Shown piece by piece: positions 25,579 to 37,131 of a stretch of 64,000 nucleotides of DNA. Position numbers and translations under genes: made by a program. Below the pieces are notes generated by a model. That model saw nothing but the letters and a program-made list of their open reading frames with translations. It had not been told where the DNA came from and did not search any database. Every line of letters begins with the position of its first letter. Position 1 is the stretch's first letter. The DNA comes from Flaccisagitta enflata (taxonomy: Eukaryota; Chaetognatha; Sagittoidea; Aphragmophora), in assembly GCA_965153355.1 (NCBI GenBank), contig OZ231126.1:99386001-99450000 (forward strand), written 5' to 3'.

Positions 25579-25744
25579 GAATTACAGGCAGTTTTTGCTT
25601 CACTGCCTCTGCCCAGCCATCCGCGACAGTCATGCTGTGTATCTCGCTTTGTTTCCTATGTTTTTTCACTTGTCAAACTACCTCAATCTTGTCTAACTAC
25701 CTGTTAATCAATTTCTTTTTAACTTAGCAAATTACCCTATTTTC

Positions 25745-26357
25745 AGTAGCGTGCACAAGACTCTATACCTCGCTTTGCTTGTTGGTTGGTTGGTTGGTTG
25801 ATCGGTAACACTTTTCTTTCACACAAATGGGGAATATTTTCATTCTTCTTCTTCTCCTGGCTGGGATTTGGGCCTCAAGGCAGGGATCTAGGCCTAGAGG
25901 CTAGGATTTGAGACTTGAAGCTGGTATTTGGGCTTTGAGACTGGTATTTGGGCCTCAAGGTTGGGATGTGGGCCTCAAGGGGGAGATTTGGGCCTCTGGG
26001 TAGGGATTCAGGCCTCTAGGCTAGGATTTGGGCTTCAAGGTTGGGATTTGGGCCTGAAGGCAGGGATTTGGGCCTCGAGGCTGGGATTTGGGTCTGAAGG
26101 CTGGGACTTGGGCCTTGAGGATGGAATTAGGGTCTCAAGGATGGGATTTGGGCCTCAAGGATGATTTTTGGGCCCTGGTGATAGAATTTGAGCTGCAAGG
26201 CCGGGATTTGGGTCTTAAGACTGGAATTTGAGCCTCAAAATTGGATTTAGGCCTCGAGGCTAGGGTTTGAGTTGAAGAGGGGGGTACAGACGGAGAAGGA
26301 GAAAATTCCTCATATCTGTAAAAGCATAGGTCACCAACCCCCACGGGGCCACTTCCC
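25745..26357 (-). mobile_element. chimeric H1 head / M2 minisatellite element
   Basis: It starts like H1 (AGTAGCGTGCACAAGACTC, a GGTT array), then switches to the M2 interior: CACAAATGGGGAATATTTTC, a CTTCTTCTTCTCC tract, about twenty 20-21-bp GGGATTTGGGCCTCAAGGCT units (25855-26275), and an M2 terminus ending 26357 (AAAGCATAGGTCACC). It is the inverted relative of 8777-9429. Confidence 0.68.
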
Positions 26358-26732
26358 AAAAAATAAATATTGCTCATTTTAAAGTTTTTTCAATCCAATT
26401 TTTGAGCTTTTTGGGCCCTATTTGGGGCTGCTTGGGGTCTCTATCTCCCATTTTTTCAACACCTAACCCTGCCCTGGCACCCCTGTGTTTGTCTCGCAAG
26501 GATATGGCGGGAAAAAGTGTATTAAACCTTTTTTTGGGAGATATTCAATTAGAAATTGAGAAAATTCACATGGTAGAAGATGGGCCTAAGAGGAAAGGGG
26601 GGGGTGGCACGACCACAATTTTTTTCACTTCTTAGTCCTAACACTTGATAGGAGCTCTTTGTAAGTGACCCTGAACTCATTACTGATATAAGCTAGACAG
26701 ATTTCCGAAATCGTGGATCTTCGTCCAACCTA

Positions 26733-26740
26733 TTCCCCAG
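26733..26740. repeat. 8-bp target site duplication (TTCCCCAG)
   Basis: The right-hand copy; see the left-hand copy at 24941. Confidence 0.9.
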
Positions 26741-27478
26741 TATCACCTCCTTTGTGTATAAGAACAATCGACGACTCTCCCCAACCCTCCCAGGGGGTGG
26801 GGGAGGAAAGAAGAGTTTTGGTAAAAAGGGTAGCGAGAAAATGGTGAGTTGATTCCAGGTTTCTAAGATGTCCATTCAGAATGCCATCATCGCCAGGGGC
26901 GCTGCTGGCCTTCTTTTTGGACAGGACAGATCTGATATCCCTCGGTCTTATGGGTCCCATATCAAAACTCTTATCCCCCTCTGGCAGCCTAGGAAACCAA
27001 CTCACCGCTTCCTGAGCAAGAGGAGCAGGAATAGAGTACCGATTTCTGTACCAATCATTCGCAAAATCTCTACCAAAAGACGGCCTCTCTTCTTCCTTAC
27101 CAACCAAACCACTGACCGCTTTCTTTGAGAAGGCCCAGAAGTCCTTTAAAAAACTCTTTTCCTGACTTTTCGTATCACTCACTCTCTGCCTCCTTTCACG
27201 CTCATTTCTGATGAAGCTCACTGTTTTGACTGCTTGGTAGAACTGGGCCCGGAGACCCTGATCCACTCTTCTATTCCTACCAAAAGCAAGACGCCGAAGC
27301 CTCTTCTTTTCCAACTTTGCCTGGAGATAGGCTTCATCAGAGATGTCTGCGTTACCTCTACTCCCCCTTCCTCCCCTCCCCTCACCTCCCTTAAAGACGT
27401 CAATGCCACCCAAGAAGTCGGCCAACTCAGCAGAAAATCCAGAAGCCGCCTCAGAGGGTGTGATCGCGTCCGAAGAGA
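26741..27478 (-). pseudogene. R2/NeSL-type retrotransposon, upstream part (5-prime truncated)
   Basis: Minus-strand coding from DAITPSEAASGF to VLIHKGGDTGE. It covers a basic, Arg/Lys-rich region, the SSAPGDDGILNGHL block and the first RT motif (SSIVLIHKGGD), which precedes NFRPIALTS in this family. The frame continues at 24940 once the insertion and one 8-bp duplicate are skipped. The upstream end stops at the AAAG array, so any N-terminal zinc fingers are missing. Confidence 0.82.
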
Positions 27479-27637
27479 GAAAGAAAGAAAGAAAGACATA
27501 GAGAAACAAAAAGAGGAGGAAAGAATGAAAAAAAAAGACAAAAAGAACGAAAAGAAGAAAGAATGAATGAAAGGAAGACACACAGATGAAAGAATGGAAG
27601 AAAGTGAGAAAGAGAGAAAGAAATGGAAATAGAAACG
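27478..27637. repeat. degenerate (AAAG)n tract
   Basis: AAAG-rich with GAAC and AGAC variants, bordering the truncated retrotransposon. Confidence 0.85.
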
Positions 27638-27912
27638 AAACAAGCATGACCGGGCAACGATGCGTCCGGGCTGTGTCTCAGCGTGTATTGATCATGTGAC
27701 AAATGTATGTAGTGACAGATGGACAAACAGACGGGTGAAAGGACTCTCAAAACATGTTGGATGATCATATGATTCAGTGTAGGATCTCACCGTGGCCGAA
27801 AACAGCCGAGAAACGCGGTTTTTGCACAGGCGTAACGGACGGACCGACCAACGGACGGACGGACGGACGGACCCTCTTATAGAGATGCGTTCCTGACGGA
27901 CGGATCTAAAAA
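27638..27912 (+). mobile_element. H2 element, complete
   Basis: It starts ACAAGCATGACCGGGCAACG and runs through GATGCGTCCGGGCTGTGTCT, GAAACGCGGTTTTTGCACAG and GCGTAACGGACGGACCGACC. It ends with CCCTCTTATAGAGATGCG and ATCTAAAAA. It shares the GGAC array and the CTTATAGAG motif with H1 but has a different body. It interrupts the AAAG array. Confidence 0.72.
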
Positions 27913-28930
<1,018 letters not shown>

Positions 28931-29152
28931 AGCGTACAACTGGAAGAAACGGCTTAATTCTTATCTGTGATTTGAAGTAGCTTCAGTTGACTTGTTGCAT
29001 AGCAACAATTCACCGATCGAATCAAATTCAAATGGAACCAAATTTGTGATTTAAAAAGGTTCCGGCAGCATTTTCCAAGTGTACGAGCACAACAATCGAG
29101 CAAAGAGGCAAACAAGCAATCGTGACAATAAAATACATTCATTACAGTGGTT

Positions 29153-29352
29153 AATTTTAGTCGCGTGCACGCGACTCTACAACCCGCTCTGTCCGTCGGT
29201 CGGTCGCGTCGGTCCATTGATTGGTCCATCACTCTTAGCTTTTTTGGCGCTTAAGGGTGGTTTTGGGGTTACTGTTCCTGCCCAACTGCTTGGTTGATCA
29301 ATTTCTCCACTTCCCCGCACGCCACTTGGGTAGCCGTGTATCCGGCCTTGTT
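29153..29352 (-). mobile_element. H1 element
   Basis: TTTTAGTCGCGTGCACGCGACTC palindromic end, TACAACCCGCTCTGTCCGTC, short GGTC array, CACGCCACTTGGGTAGCCG and GTGTATCCGGCCTTGTT. Confidence 0.82.
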
Positions 29353-29397
29353 GATGAATAAGGAGGTGTGTGCCACGCGAATTTAAAAAAAAAAAAA

Positions 29398-30338
29398 GAC
29401 GCACCTTTAAATGGCTCATTTAGGCATAAAACTTTAGAGAAACTAATTAAAATCTTAGACTACTTCAAAGCAAGCACTTTTATTTGGCGCCAATGTGGTA
29501 TTTCTATCTTTTTTCGTTTTGAAATGGCATTAGTTTGAGTAAAAATGTTGCCTATTTCAGTTTCGCAATGACGCAATCCCTATGTAAAAAGTGCATTTCA
29601 GCAAAATAGTGTTTCTCTTTGCAGAGCTCTAGTTTCTAGACTGTTTGAGATACGACGGCAATTTTTTGAAGGAAAATCAAGCGTTTCACCATACATAAGT
29701 ATCAGGATAATGATGATCCTCATATGTTTCAAGAAGATAAATTGTTTCTAAAGACACTTTATGTATACATTTTTATCATATTTGGACCTCAAAAGTAATT
29801 TTAACTATGCAATTCACCTGAAAATAGTCAAGAGAATCAAGGATTTTTATAAAATCTTGATTACATTTTTCTATTCTTGCCTGCGGTTGAAATTATATTA
29901 CTCTCTAATGAAAGGAAATTTTGCATTTCCAAAAACATAGTTCTCTCTGTAAATGATTTTTAAGGAGAACTATGTTTTTCATTTTTTCATTTTTTCATTT
30001 TCTATGCAAATTTATAATTTCAACCGCCCCTTGGTCACTGACCAAAAATGAAATTCTTAGTAATTTACAGTAAATTTTCTTCATCAATTTTATCTTAATT
30101 AGGTTCTTTTTTGTTGATAAGTGCAAAGGATGCAAAAAAATATCTATTATGACTTATTTCAATGATTATTTTATTATAATCATTCAGTTTTACAGATTTT
30201 CATTTCTTAATTTTGGCCCCCGATGAAACACAAATGTTGCCTTCGGAAGACCACTGTCATACAGACGTGAGGTTGGTCTAGAATAAAAGATTTTTTGAAA
30301 ATCTTTAAGCATGACTTAACTCAAAATAGGGGTGCGTC
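29398..30338. mobile_element. diverged foldback element
   Basis: GACGCACC with surrounding A-run at the left is matched inverted by GGTGCGTC at 30331-30338. A clearer inner inverted pair is GCGGTTGAAATTATA (29884) with TATAATTTCAACCGC (30012). The arms in between are only partly alignable by eye. Confidence 0.45.
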
Positions 30339-30624
30339 TTTTTCTTTGATTCACATGGTAGAGAAATTTGCATAGGCCCGGCTCTCCATTTGGAATCAAC
30401 TTTGCTGGAGCATTGGCCTTTGAAACGAATAGAACTACTGACTCCAGATCGATTTCATTTAAAGAGCTATCTTTCAAATACATATAATATGTGTCCGTTG
30501 CTCCTGCAAAACCGATTCAGAATGAAGAGCCAGTGCGGATTTCTCTGCATATCCTGTAAAATAGTGTTCTGAACCTCCCAAACACATCAATTAGACTTCC
30601 ACGTCCTGAAACAGTTGGAAGATC

Positions 30625-30772
30625 ATGGATGAAAGCATTGAAGGCGATTGGCTGGCGGCCATTCCACCTCCTCCGAGGGTTCCTCCGATTCACGATCTTG
30701 CTGATGAAGTCGACGCGGATGACGAGGACGCATCTGCAGCGGCAGAGCTTATCATCGACGAGATGCTCCAAG
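30625..30772 (+). CDS. coiled-coil protein gene, exon 1 (start)
   Basis: First of ten phase-consistent exons (30625-63688, 589 codons, 3-prime end outside the window). The ATG at 30625 is preceded by an in-frame TGA at 30607. It encodes MDESIEGDWLAAIPPPPRV and a very acidic segment (VDADDEDASAAAELIIDEM). The donor is CCAAG|GTCTCA, leaving one base of codon 50. The whole protein is acidic at the N-terminus and then long heptad-like, Glu/Lys/Gln-rich coiled coil, as in axonemal or centrosomal coiled-coil proteins. I could not assign a family. Confidence 0.7.
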
Positions 30773-31051
30773 GTCTCATAGAATATTTATGATGACCAAC
30801 AAATGGGCAGAACAAAGATGTTTGAATTGGTGCTGTTATCGTAAAACGAGTGAGCTTAAGGTCAGAGATCCTAATTTCATTTTATCTGCATTGCAGAGTC
30901 TGCAGCAAAGAAATGGAACTGATTTGTCTTTTGAAATTTAGCATCTGACAGGCAAATCAGCCCTCCTTCATCTTTAGAATAATCACACTTTCGCTCTTTT
31001 CCTATCTGTCCGTCCGTCTCTCTGTCAATCTGTCTTTATTTCTGTCCGTCT

Positions 31052-31236
<185 letters not shown>

Positions 31237-31237
31237 G

Positions 31238-31352
31238 CTGAAAGTATTACACAGGCGGCCGCTGTTGACTTGCGTTTTAAGCTGAAAAGAATCAAAGAAG
31301 CGTTGAACGAGTCTAAGGAGAGCAGAGACAGATTAAGTCAAAGACTTCTGAC
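31238..31352 (+). CDS. coiled-coil protein gene, exon 2
   Basis: The acceptor CTCTCCAG lies at the end of a TC microsatellite. The exon encodes residues 50-87, including AVDLRFKLKRIKEALNESKE, a predicted helix. The donor is CTGAC|GTGAGT. It enters in phase 1 and leaves in phase 2. Confidence 0.72.
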
Positions 31353-31603
31353 GTGAGTTGTGTTTTTTTCTTCAAATCACGGGGATTGTTCTCTCCTTCT
31401 TTACAAGTCATAGTAAATTCAGCCATTAATGAATTGATCCCTCCTAGTAGGCTTACACTAGGGAGGGCATAAGAATGACATGGCATGGCTTCTTAATAGT
31501 CACTTCCAAGTGGTTCAGGCCTGGGCGCTACTTTATAATAGGTGTATTCACCTCTTCCCCCCCACCTTCCCCCCTTCCTCTTCTTCCATCCATAACCATC
31601 TAG

Positions 31604-31904
31604 TAATCAGTCCATCCATGACGAGCAAATTAGCCAGGAATCGTCTCTTCGCCAATCCTTCGATGACGTCGCTGTCGACGGACTTCGGAGGCTCAACCTC
31701 GAATGGACTCGATGGGAGATGCTGCCTCCTCCACCCAGTGGCTCGTCAACTTGGTCGAGACTCGCCGGTCAGGGATTCCCTCGAGTCGCTCGTCAGGCGT
31801 TTGATACTGCAGCAGCCGCGGCAACTGCGGAGGATTCGTCCGACGAAAATGAAGTTGAGAGACTGCGTCTGCAGTTGCTCTACGCTCAAAACGAATTGCT
31901 GCAG
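31604..31904 (+). CDS. coiled-coil protein gene, exon 3
   Basis: The acceptor CCATCTAG was chosen because it is the one that keeps the frame. Residues 88-188 run from NQSIHDEQISQESS through WEMLPPPPSGSS to NEVERLRLQLLYAQNELLQ. The donor is CTGCAG|GTGACG. A transposon begins only nine bases into the following intron. Confidence 0.7.
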
Positions 31905-31913
31905 GTGACGATA

Positions 31914-34699
31914 CAGTGCGGCTCAAAGAAAAATTTTAGGTCTTTTATATGAAAGTTGGACAACATTACCACTCAACCCTACTTTAATAAAGGATGAGAG
32001 CCTTTGGAGCTCTCACTGGTGTTTAATCCGGACTTGACGGTATGTTTTCCCCCTCATTTGCTCAAAACCCATTTACCCAATCGTTTTTGATTACTTTTAT
32101 ACTATTACTACCTAGAACTAAAGAGATTTGATATTTTTGATCCATTTTAGGGACCGCGAGTTCCATTTATTTATCACCACTCCATGGTGGTTGTGGTGAA
32201 AATGTTGAAATTTGGTCACTTTGGGCTCAAAATTGGGCCACTTTAGTTTGGAAATTTGACCCAAAATCTGTGAGATTATGAAACTAGAGCTCAAGAGCTA
32301 ACCAGTGGTGCAATCCGCATGTTGCCATCATTTTTTGTTAAGATTTGAGAGCTTTTCAAAGATGGAAGGGTATGAGGGTTATTTTACCAATTGAATTTGG
32401 TGGTCAATTTTGACATTTTTTACATTTTTTGTTATATCTCCACTTTGGATAGACAAATCTGGATGAAATTGGTGACCAAATTGAAGAGTTTTTGATGCTC
32501 TAACTGAATCTGGTAAAATTTTTGATCAATATGACCCTCAAAATTTTTGGGAGACTCTAGAAGCAGGTGCTAAAAAGTGATTTTTTTCGCCATTTTGGCT
32601 ACTTTGGTCAAAAAATTTGGGCACTTCCGAGATAGAAAATGACAAAAAATCAGTGGGCAAATTAAACTACTGTTCAAGATCTAACAAATGGTACAATCGG
32701 CATGTCGATATGTTGAAGCATATAGATTTGGCAGAGCTTTTAGGCTCATAATGGCCAAAAAATGTCATTTTATTATACCCACTGATCTTTGAAGCTTTGC
32801 CAAATCTATATGCTTTAACCTATTGACATGCCGATTGCACCATTGGTTAGATCTTGAACAGTAGTTTAATTTGCCCACTGATTTTTTGTCATTTTCTGTC
32901 TCGGAAGTGCCCAAATTTTTGGACCAAAGTAGCCAAAATGGCGAAAAAAATCACTTTTTAGCACCTGCTTGTAGAGTCTCCCAAAAATTTTGAGGGTCAT
33001 ATCGATCCAAAATTTTACCAGATTCATCTAGAGTATCAAAAACTCTTCAATTTGGTCACCAATTTCATCCAGATTTGTCCATCCAAAGCGGAAATATATA
33101 AAAAATTGTAAAAAATGTCAAAATTGACCACCAAATTCAATTGGTAAAATAACCCTCATACCCTTCCATCTTTGAAAAGCTCTCAAATCTTAACAAAAAA
33201 TGATAGCAACATGCGGATTGCACCACTGGTTAGCTCTTGAGCTCTAGTTTCATAATCTCACAGATTTTGGGTCAAATTTCCAAACCAAAGTGGCCCAATT
33301 TTTAGCCCAAAGTGACCAAATTTCAACATTTTCACCACAACCACCTTGGAGTGGTGATAAATAAATGGAACTCGCGGTCCCTAAAATGGATCAAAAATCC
33401 CAAATCTCTTCAGTTCTAGGTAGTAATATTATAAAAATAATCAAAAACGATCGGGTACATGGGTTTTGAGCATATGAGGGGGAAAACATACCGTCAAATC
33501 CGGACCCATCACAACTATCCTTTAAATTTCTAAAGAAATATTCCCTCTTCAGAAATTATCACAAGACTGGCCAAAAGTTATGCATCATTTAAAAAAAATC
33601 ACCAATTTCTGTCTATACATGAGATATGCAGACCACAAGAAAACACTTGATAAATATGGCGGGTCGAAGGAGACCATATCCATCTGGGCACCTTCTTATA
33701 CTCCTCATATACCAAAAATAGCAAGAAACTGAAACTCTCTTCTTCCTGTTATATTGCAGGTATTTATTGATAGATCTTAAAAAAATCTATGAACGAATTA
33801 ACGAGTTTCAAAAGATGAAGCATATGCCGCCAATCACAACTATGTTGGTCAAACAGTTTGAAAGTAACAGAAGTTTGAAGTTGATGTCCCAAAAATCTGT
33901 TGGTAAAAAAGCTAACTTTGGCAACAAAATAATCTGCTTGTTTGTCAGTGTTTCACATCCAAGCAATGAGAAAAACATAGCAAAATCCATGACCATTTTG
34001 AAGCTCTGGGAAAGACCTTTCAAATGAGACCTTGCTGGATGTCCTTGCTCTATTCGTTTAGAAATGGCGTAAGGATGAAGACTAGTGGTAGATAATTTGG
34101 AAATCTACTATGTGATTTTTATGGCTTATCTTTATTCTAATATAAAAGTTAAACGCATTGAGTTAAGAATTTGTTCTTGGCGCCATTTTGCAGAAAATTT
34201 GAAGATCTTCAATTTGCTCATGGATAAAGAGTAGCTAAGATAATCTTGAGCTGCATCATTGTCAAAAATGGAAAAACTAAAATTGTTCATTAGAAAAACA
34301 TGAAATGAGGACTTTTTTCAATCAGTGAATTTTTTTCTTCAAACCTTTGCCATTTCTTAACAAATAAAGCTACAGTAACCAGCAACATCCCATTAGGAAG
34401 ATTTTTTGCAGAGTTTTAAAATGGTCATGGATTTTTTATGGTTCTGGCCTACAGTAAATCAGTTTAGTGCTCACTTTTGATGGACTTTAAGGCATTTAGA
34501 TGATGAAACCTCAAAATCACCCTTGCAACTTGTTTTTTTTTCTATTCTGCATCATTTTTCACTTTCTAGTCAAACTGTGAAGGTTCATTCAAGTATTGTA
34601 GTATGAATTATACATGATAAAAAAAATAGTTAAAAGGTTATGTTTATTGCTATAAAATAGGATTTAATACTACCTAAAACTTTTTTTTGAGCCGCACTG
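31914..34699. mobile_element. Tc1/mariner-like non-autonomous element (2.8 kb)
   Basis: The ends CAGTGCGGCTCAAAGAAAAA and its near-exact inverse (34663-34699) are flanked by TA at 31912-31913 and 34700-34701. The match extends through TTTTAGGT on both sides. No transposase ORF is seen. A separate 1.5-kb foldback occupies its middle. Confidence 0.82.
32027..33504. mobile_element. 1478-bp foldback element (near-perfect palindrome)
   Basis: Two arms of about 730 bp are inverted copies. The outer ends read TCCGGACTTGACGGTATG and CATACCGTCAAATCCGGA, and the arms match closely along their length, for example CATGCCGATTGCACCATTGG. The centre is near 32765. It would form a very long hairpin in RNA of intron 3. 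It has no ORF and no clear target duplication. Confidence 0.9.
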
Positions 34700-34701
34700 T
34701 A

Positions 34702-35320
34702 CAGTGCGGCGCATAAATAAGTAGCCAGTACTTTCAAAAGCTAATTGTGTCAGTCCTAGTACTTAAAAACACTAAAAATCTATGAGATTCTTAAAGATCT
34801 TCAAAAGTTCTACAAATCTAGCCCAATCCCAGACTTATATCTCGATTTGCTAGGAATTCATACAAGTTCAAAGAGGAGAAGTAATTTAGTAGAATCTATC
34901 ACTGAACAACCACGGGGAAAACACAAAATAGACTTAGTTTTTCTTAGATAAATCAAACCATGATAATGACTTCAAATCCATGAGCATTTTAAAGAGCTTC
35001 GAAAACTCTACAAATCTAGTCCAATCAGAGATTTGTAGCTTGATTCGTTTTCAAATGACATCAGTTTAAAGAAAACAACTCAGTTTTCTGATTGTCAGAA
35101 AAGAGCTAATTTTTTGTCCCTTTTTCCCAACATGGTTTTGATATGCTTCTATTCAAACTGACGTCACTTCTAAACGAAAAGAGCCACAAATTTGGGATTG
35201 GTCTCAAATTAAAGAAAATTGAAAATCCTTTAATATTATCACCAATAAATTTATCCTATCATTTCTAGAATAAGAAAAATAGTCTTTACAAAAGTGGCTA
35301 CTTATTTATGTGCCTCACTG
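34702..35320. mobile_element. TA-flanked MITE (CAGTGCGGCGCATAAATAAG ends)
   Basis: The left end CAGTGCGGCGCATAAATAAG and the right inverse CAGTGAGGCACATAAATAAG are flanked by TA (34700-34701, 35321-35322). The left TA is shared with the neighbouring 2.8-kb element, whose terminus differs after the first eight bases. No ORF. Confidence 0.82.
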
Positions 35321-35390
35321 TACATTCATCGATTGTTTAAATTTGATTTCACTGGTTCCTTTTGCTAATTTTGCCGAAAAGAAAAGAATG

Positions 35391-35609
35391 CAAGGCCGGT
35401 TACGAATTTCCTCAGGTCGCGTGAAGGTGGGCAGAGGCAGTGATGAATTAGGCTTAGTTGAGAAGCATAATTAATTGCCTATAAACGCCATAAAAGCTAA
35501 GTGTCCTTGACAAACTGATTAACCGATGGACAAACCAACAGACCATTCGATGGATAGACCGACCAACAAACCGACACAGCGGGTTTTAGAGTCACTTACA
35601 TGCAACTAA
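35391..35609 (+). mobile_element. H1 element, diverged
   Basis: AAGGCCGGTTACGAATTTCC, GGTCGCGTGAAGGTGGGCAG, degenerate GACC array and a GGGTTTTAGAGTCACTTACA end. More decayed than most copies. Confidence 0.65.
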
Positions 35610-36078
35610 GAACAATGAGGAAACTGTTCATCACATGGTGTGTTTTTGGAAGTATCTTTACGCAAACGTCAGGCGGCATAATGGATACCTGCATTTAAAA
35701 ACTGATTTGCATGATGTAGTATTTGGCTAAGTTGGTTTTATTGATATTGATATAAATGATATCATTGAGGCTACAATGTTAGAGTAATATATTTATCTGC
35801 AACCTGTTAATGAATGGTGTTAAGGGTGAATTGTCGTGATCAAAAGGGGGAAAGCGATTTTTTAAACGCTGTCTATTCCAAAACTTCAAAGATCGAATGA
35901 TGACGTAATTAAATTTCCAGTAACTTTTTTGTTAGGAATTAAAAAGTAGAAATTAAAAAATACGAAAAAAAAAAATAAGAAATAAAACAATTACACGCTC
36001 TTTCCCTCTTACCGATGCGTACAGTATAAAACCACTGTCAGATCATCAACAGCAGCTCTCTCTCTCTCCATCCTTAGT

Positions 36079-36180
36079 ACATAGTGATCAACGATGAGCT
36101 GGATTTCGAGTTGTCCGAGTTGTCGGCTGCCAATGCGCTGTCGATATGAGTATGGAAACCTCCGTCAAACCATTAACAGC
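36079..36180 (+). pseudogene. degenerate tandem duplicate of exon 4
   Basis: TAG|TACATAGTGATCAACGATGA onward copies the first ~100 bases of exon 4. It has a one-base deletion in the TGCCAATGCGC region and an in-frame TGA shortly after, so it cannot replace exon 4. The intronic AACAGCAGC acceptor region is duplicated with it. Confidence 0.75.
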
Positions 36181-36205
36181 AGCTTCCCATTCATTCCCTC
36201 CGCAG

Positions 36206-36390
36206 TATCAAGTGATCAACGACGAGCTGGAGTTTGAGTTGTCCGAGTTGTCAACGGCCAAATGCGCCGTCGACGTCAGCGTGGAAACCACTGTCAAACC
36301 GGAAGTCGTCTGGAATTCCAAACTCAAGAAACTCGCCGACGAAATCGACGAAACCAAATTCGAAATCGCGCAAACTCACAAAGAATGCAG
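36206..36390 (+). CDS. coiled-coil protein gene, exon 4
   Basis: Acceptor CCTCCGCAG, phase 0, joining exon 3. It encodes YQVINDELEFELSELS and KLKKLADEIDETKFEIAQTH, a regular heptad pattern (residues 189-249). Donor TGCAG|GTTGAT, leaving phase 2. Confidence 0.78.
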
Positions 36391-36515
36391 GTTGATGCAT
36401 AAAAGTATATATTTGATTGCATTCTTCTAAAAGTAATGGTATATTCTGTTCTTCGTTTGATCATTCTTTTTCAGTTACTTTTTTTCTTGTTTTCTTGTTT
36501 TCTTGTTTTCTTGTT

Positions 36516-36744
<229 letters not shown>

Positions 36745-36901
36745 GATTGATCGTTTGTTGGTATGTTAGTTTGTTTCATTCTTTTTCACTGTGATTGTTT
36801 TATTCTTTTTTCACTTTTTCTTTCTAACAAAACAACAAACATACAAACTACACAAACGAACAAACTACACAAACACAAATCAAACCGTTATTTCAACACA
36901 G

Positions 36902-37081
36902 AGTCCTTCGCGAAGAATACGAAGAGAATGATCGTAAGAATCAAATTCTTGAATCAGCGGCGGACAAAAAGAAATCCGCGATGCGAAAAGTGAAAGATGA
37001 TCAAGAAAAAGCCCAACAAGAACATGAGGAAATTAAGGCCGAAGTAGACTCAAAGGAAAAGAAATTCGAAAAGTTTAAGAA
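36902..37081 (+). CDS. coiled-coil protein gene, exon 5
   Basis: Acceptor TTCAACACAG. It encodes VLREEYEENDRKNQILES, then KKKSAMRKVKDDQEKAQQ and SKEKKFEKFKK (residues 250-309), highly charged coiled coil. Donor AAGAA|GTGAGT, phase 2. Confidence 0.8.
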
Positions 37082-37131
37082 GTGAGTACAAAGTGTCAAT
37101 GATATTGGTTTTAGTGACGCTTGACATCCCC

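Larger units (their letters stand above)
24949..26732. mobile_element. hAT-like non-autonomous DNA transposon inside the RT
   Basis: The ends TAGGTTGGACGAA and TTCGTCCAACCTA are inverted copies that match over the first 42 bp with about five mismatches. Similarity extends roughly 140 bp inward, including GTGGTCGTGCCA followed by a C-run in both arms. An 8-bp duplication flanks it, the length typical of hAT. No transposase is present. The interior carries H1 and M2 repeat pieces (25326-26357). Confidence 0.88.

Noticed and set aside
33767-34027. 86-codon ORF inside the 2.8-kb Tc1/mariner-like element as a transposase
   Set aside because: No DDE motif or helix-turn-helix, and far too short; the element looks non-autonomous.
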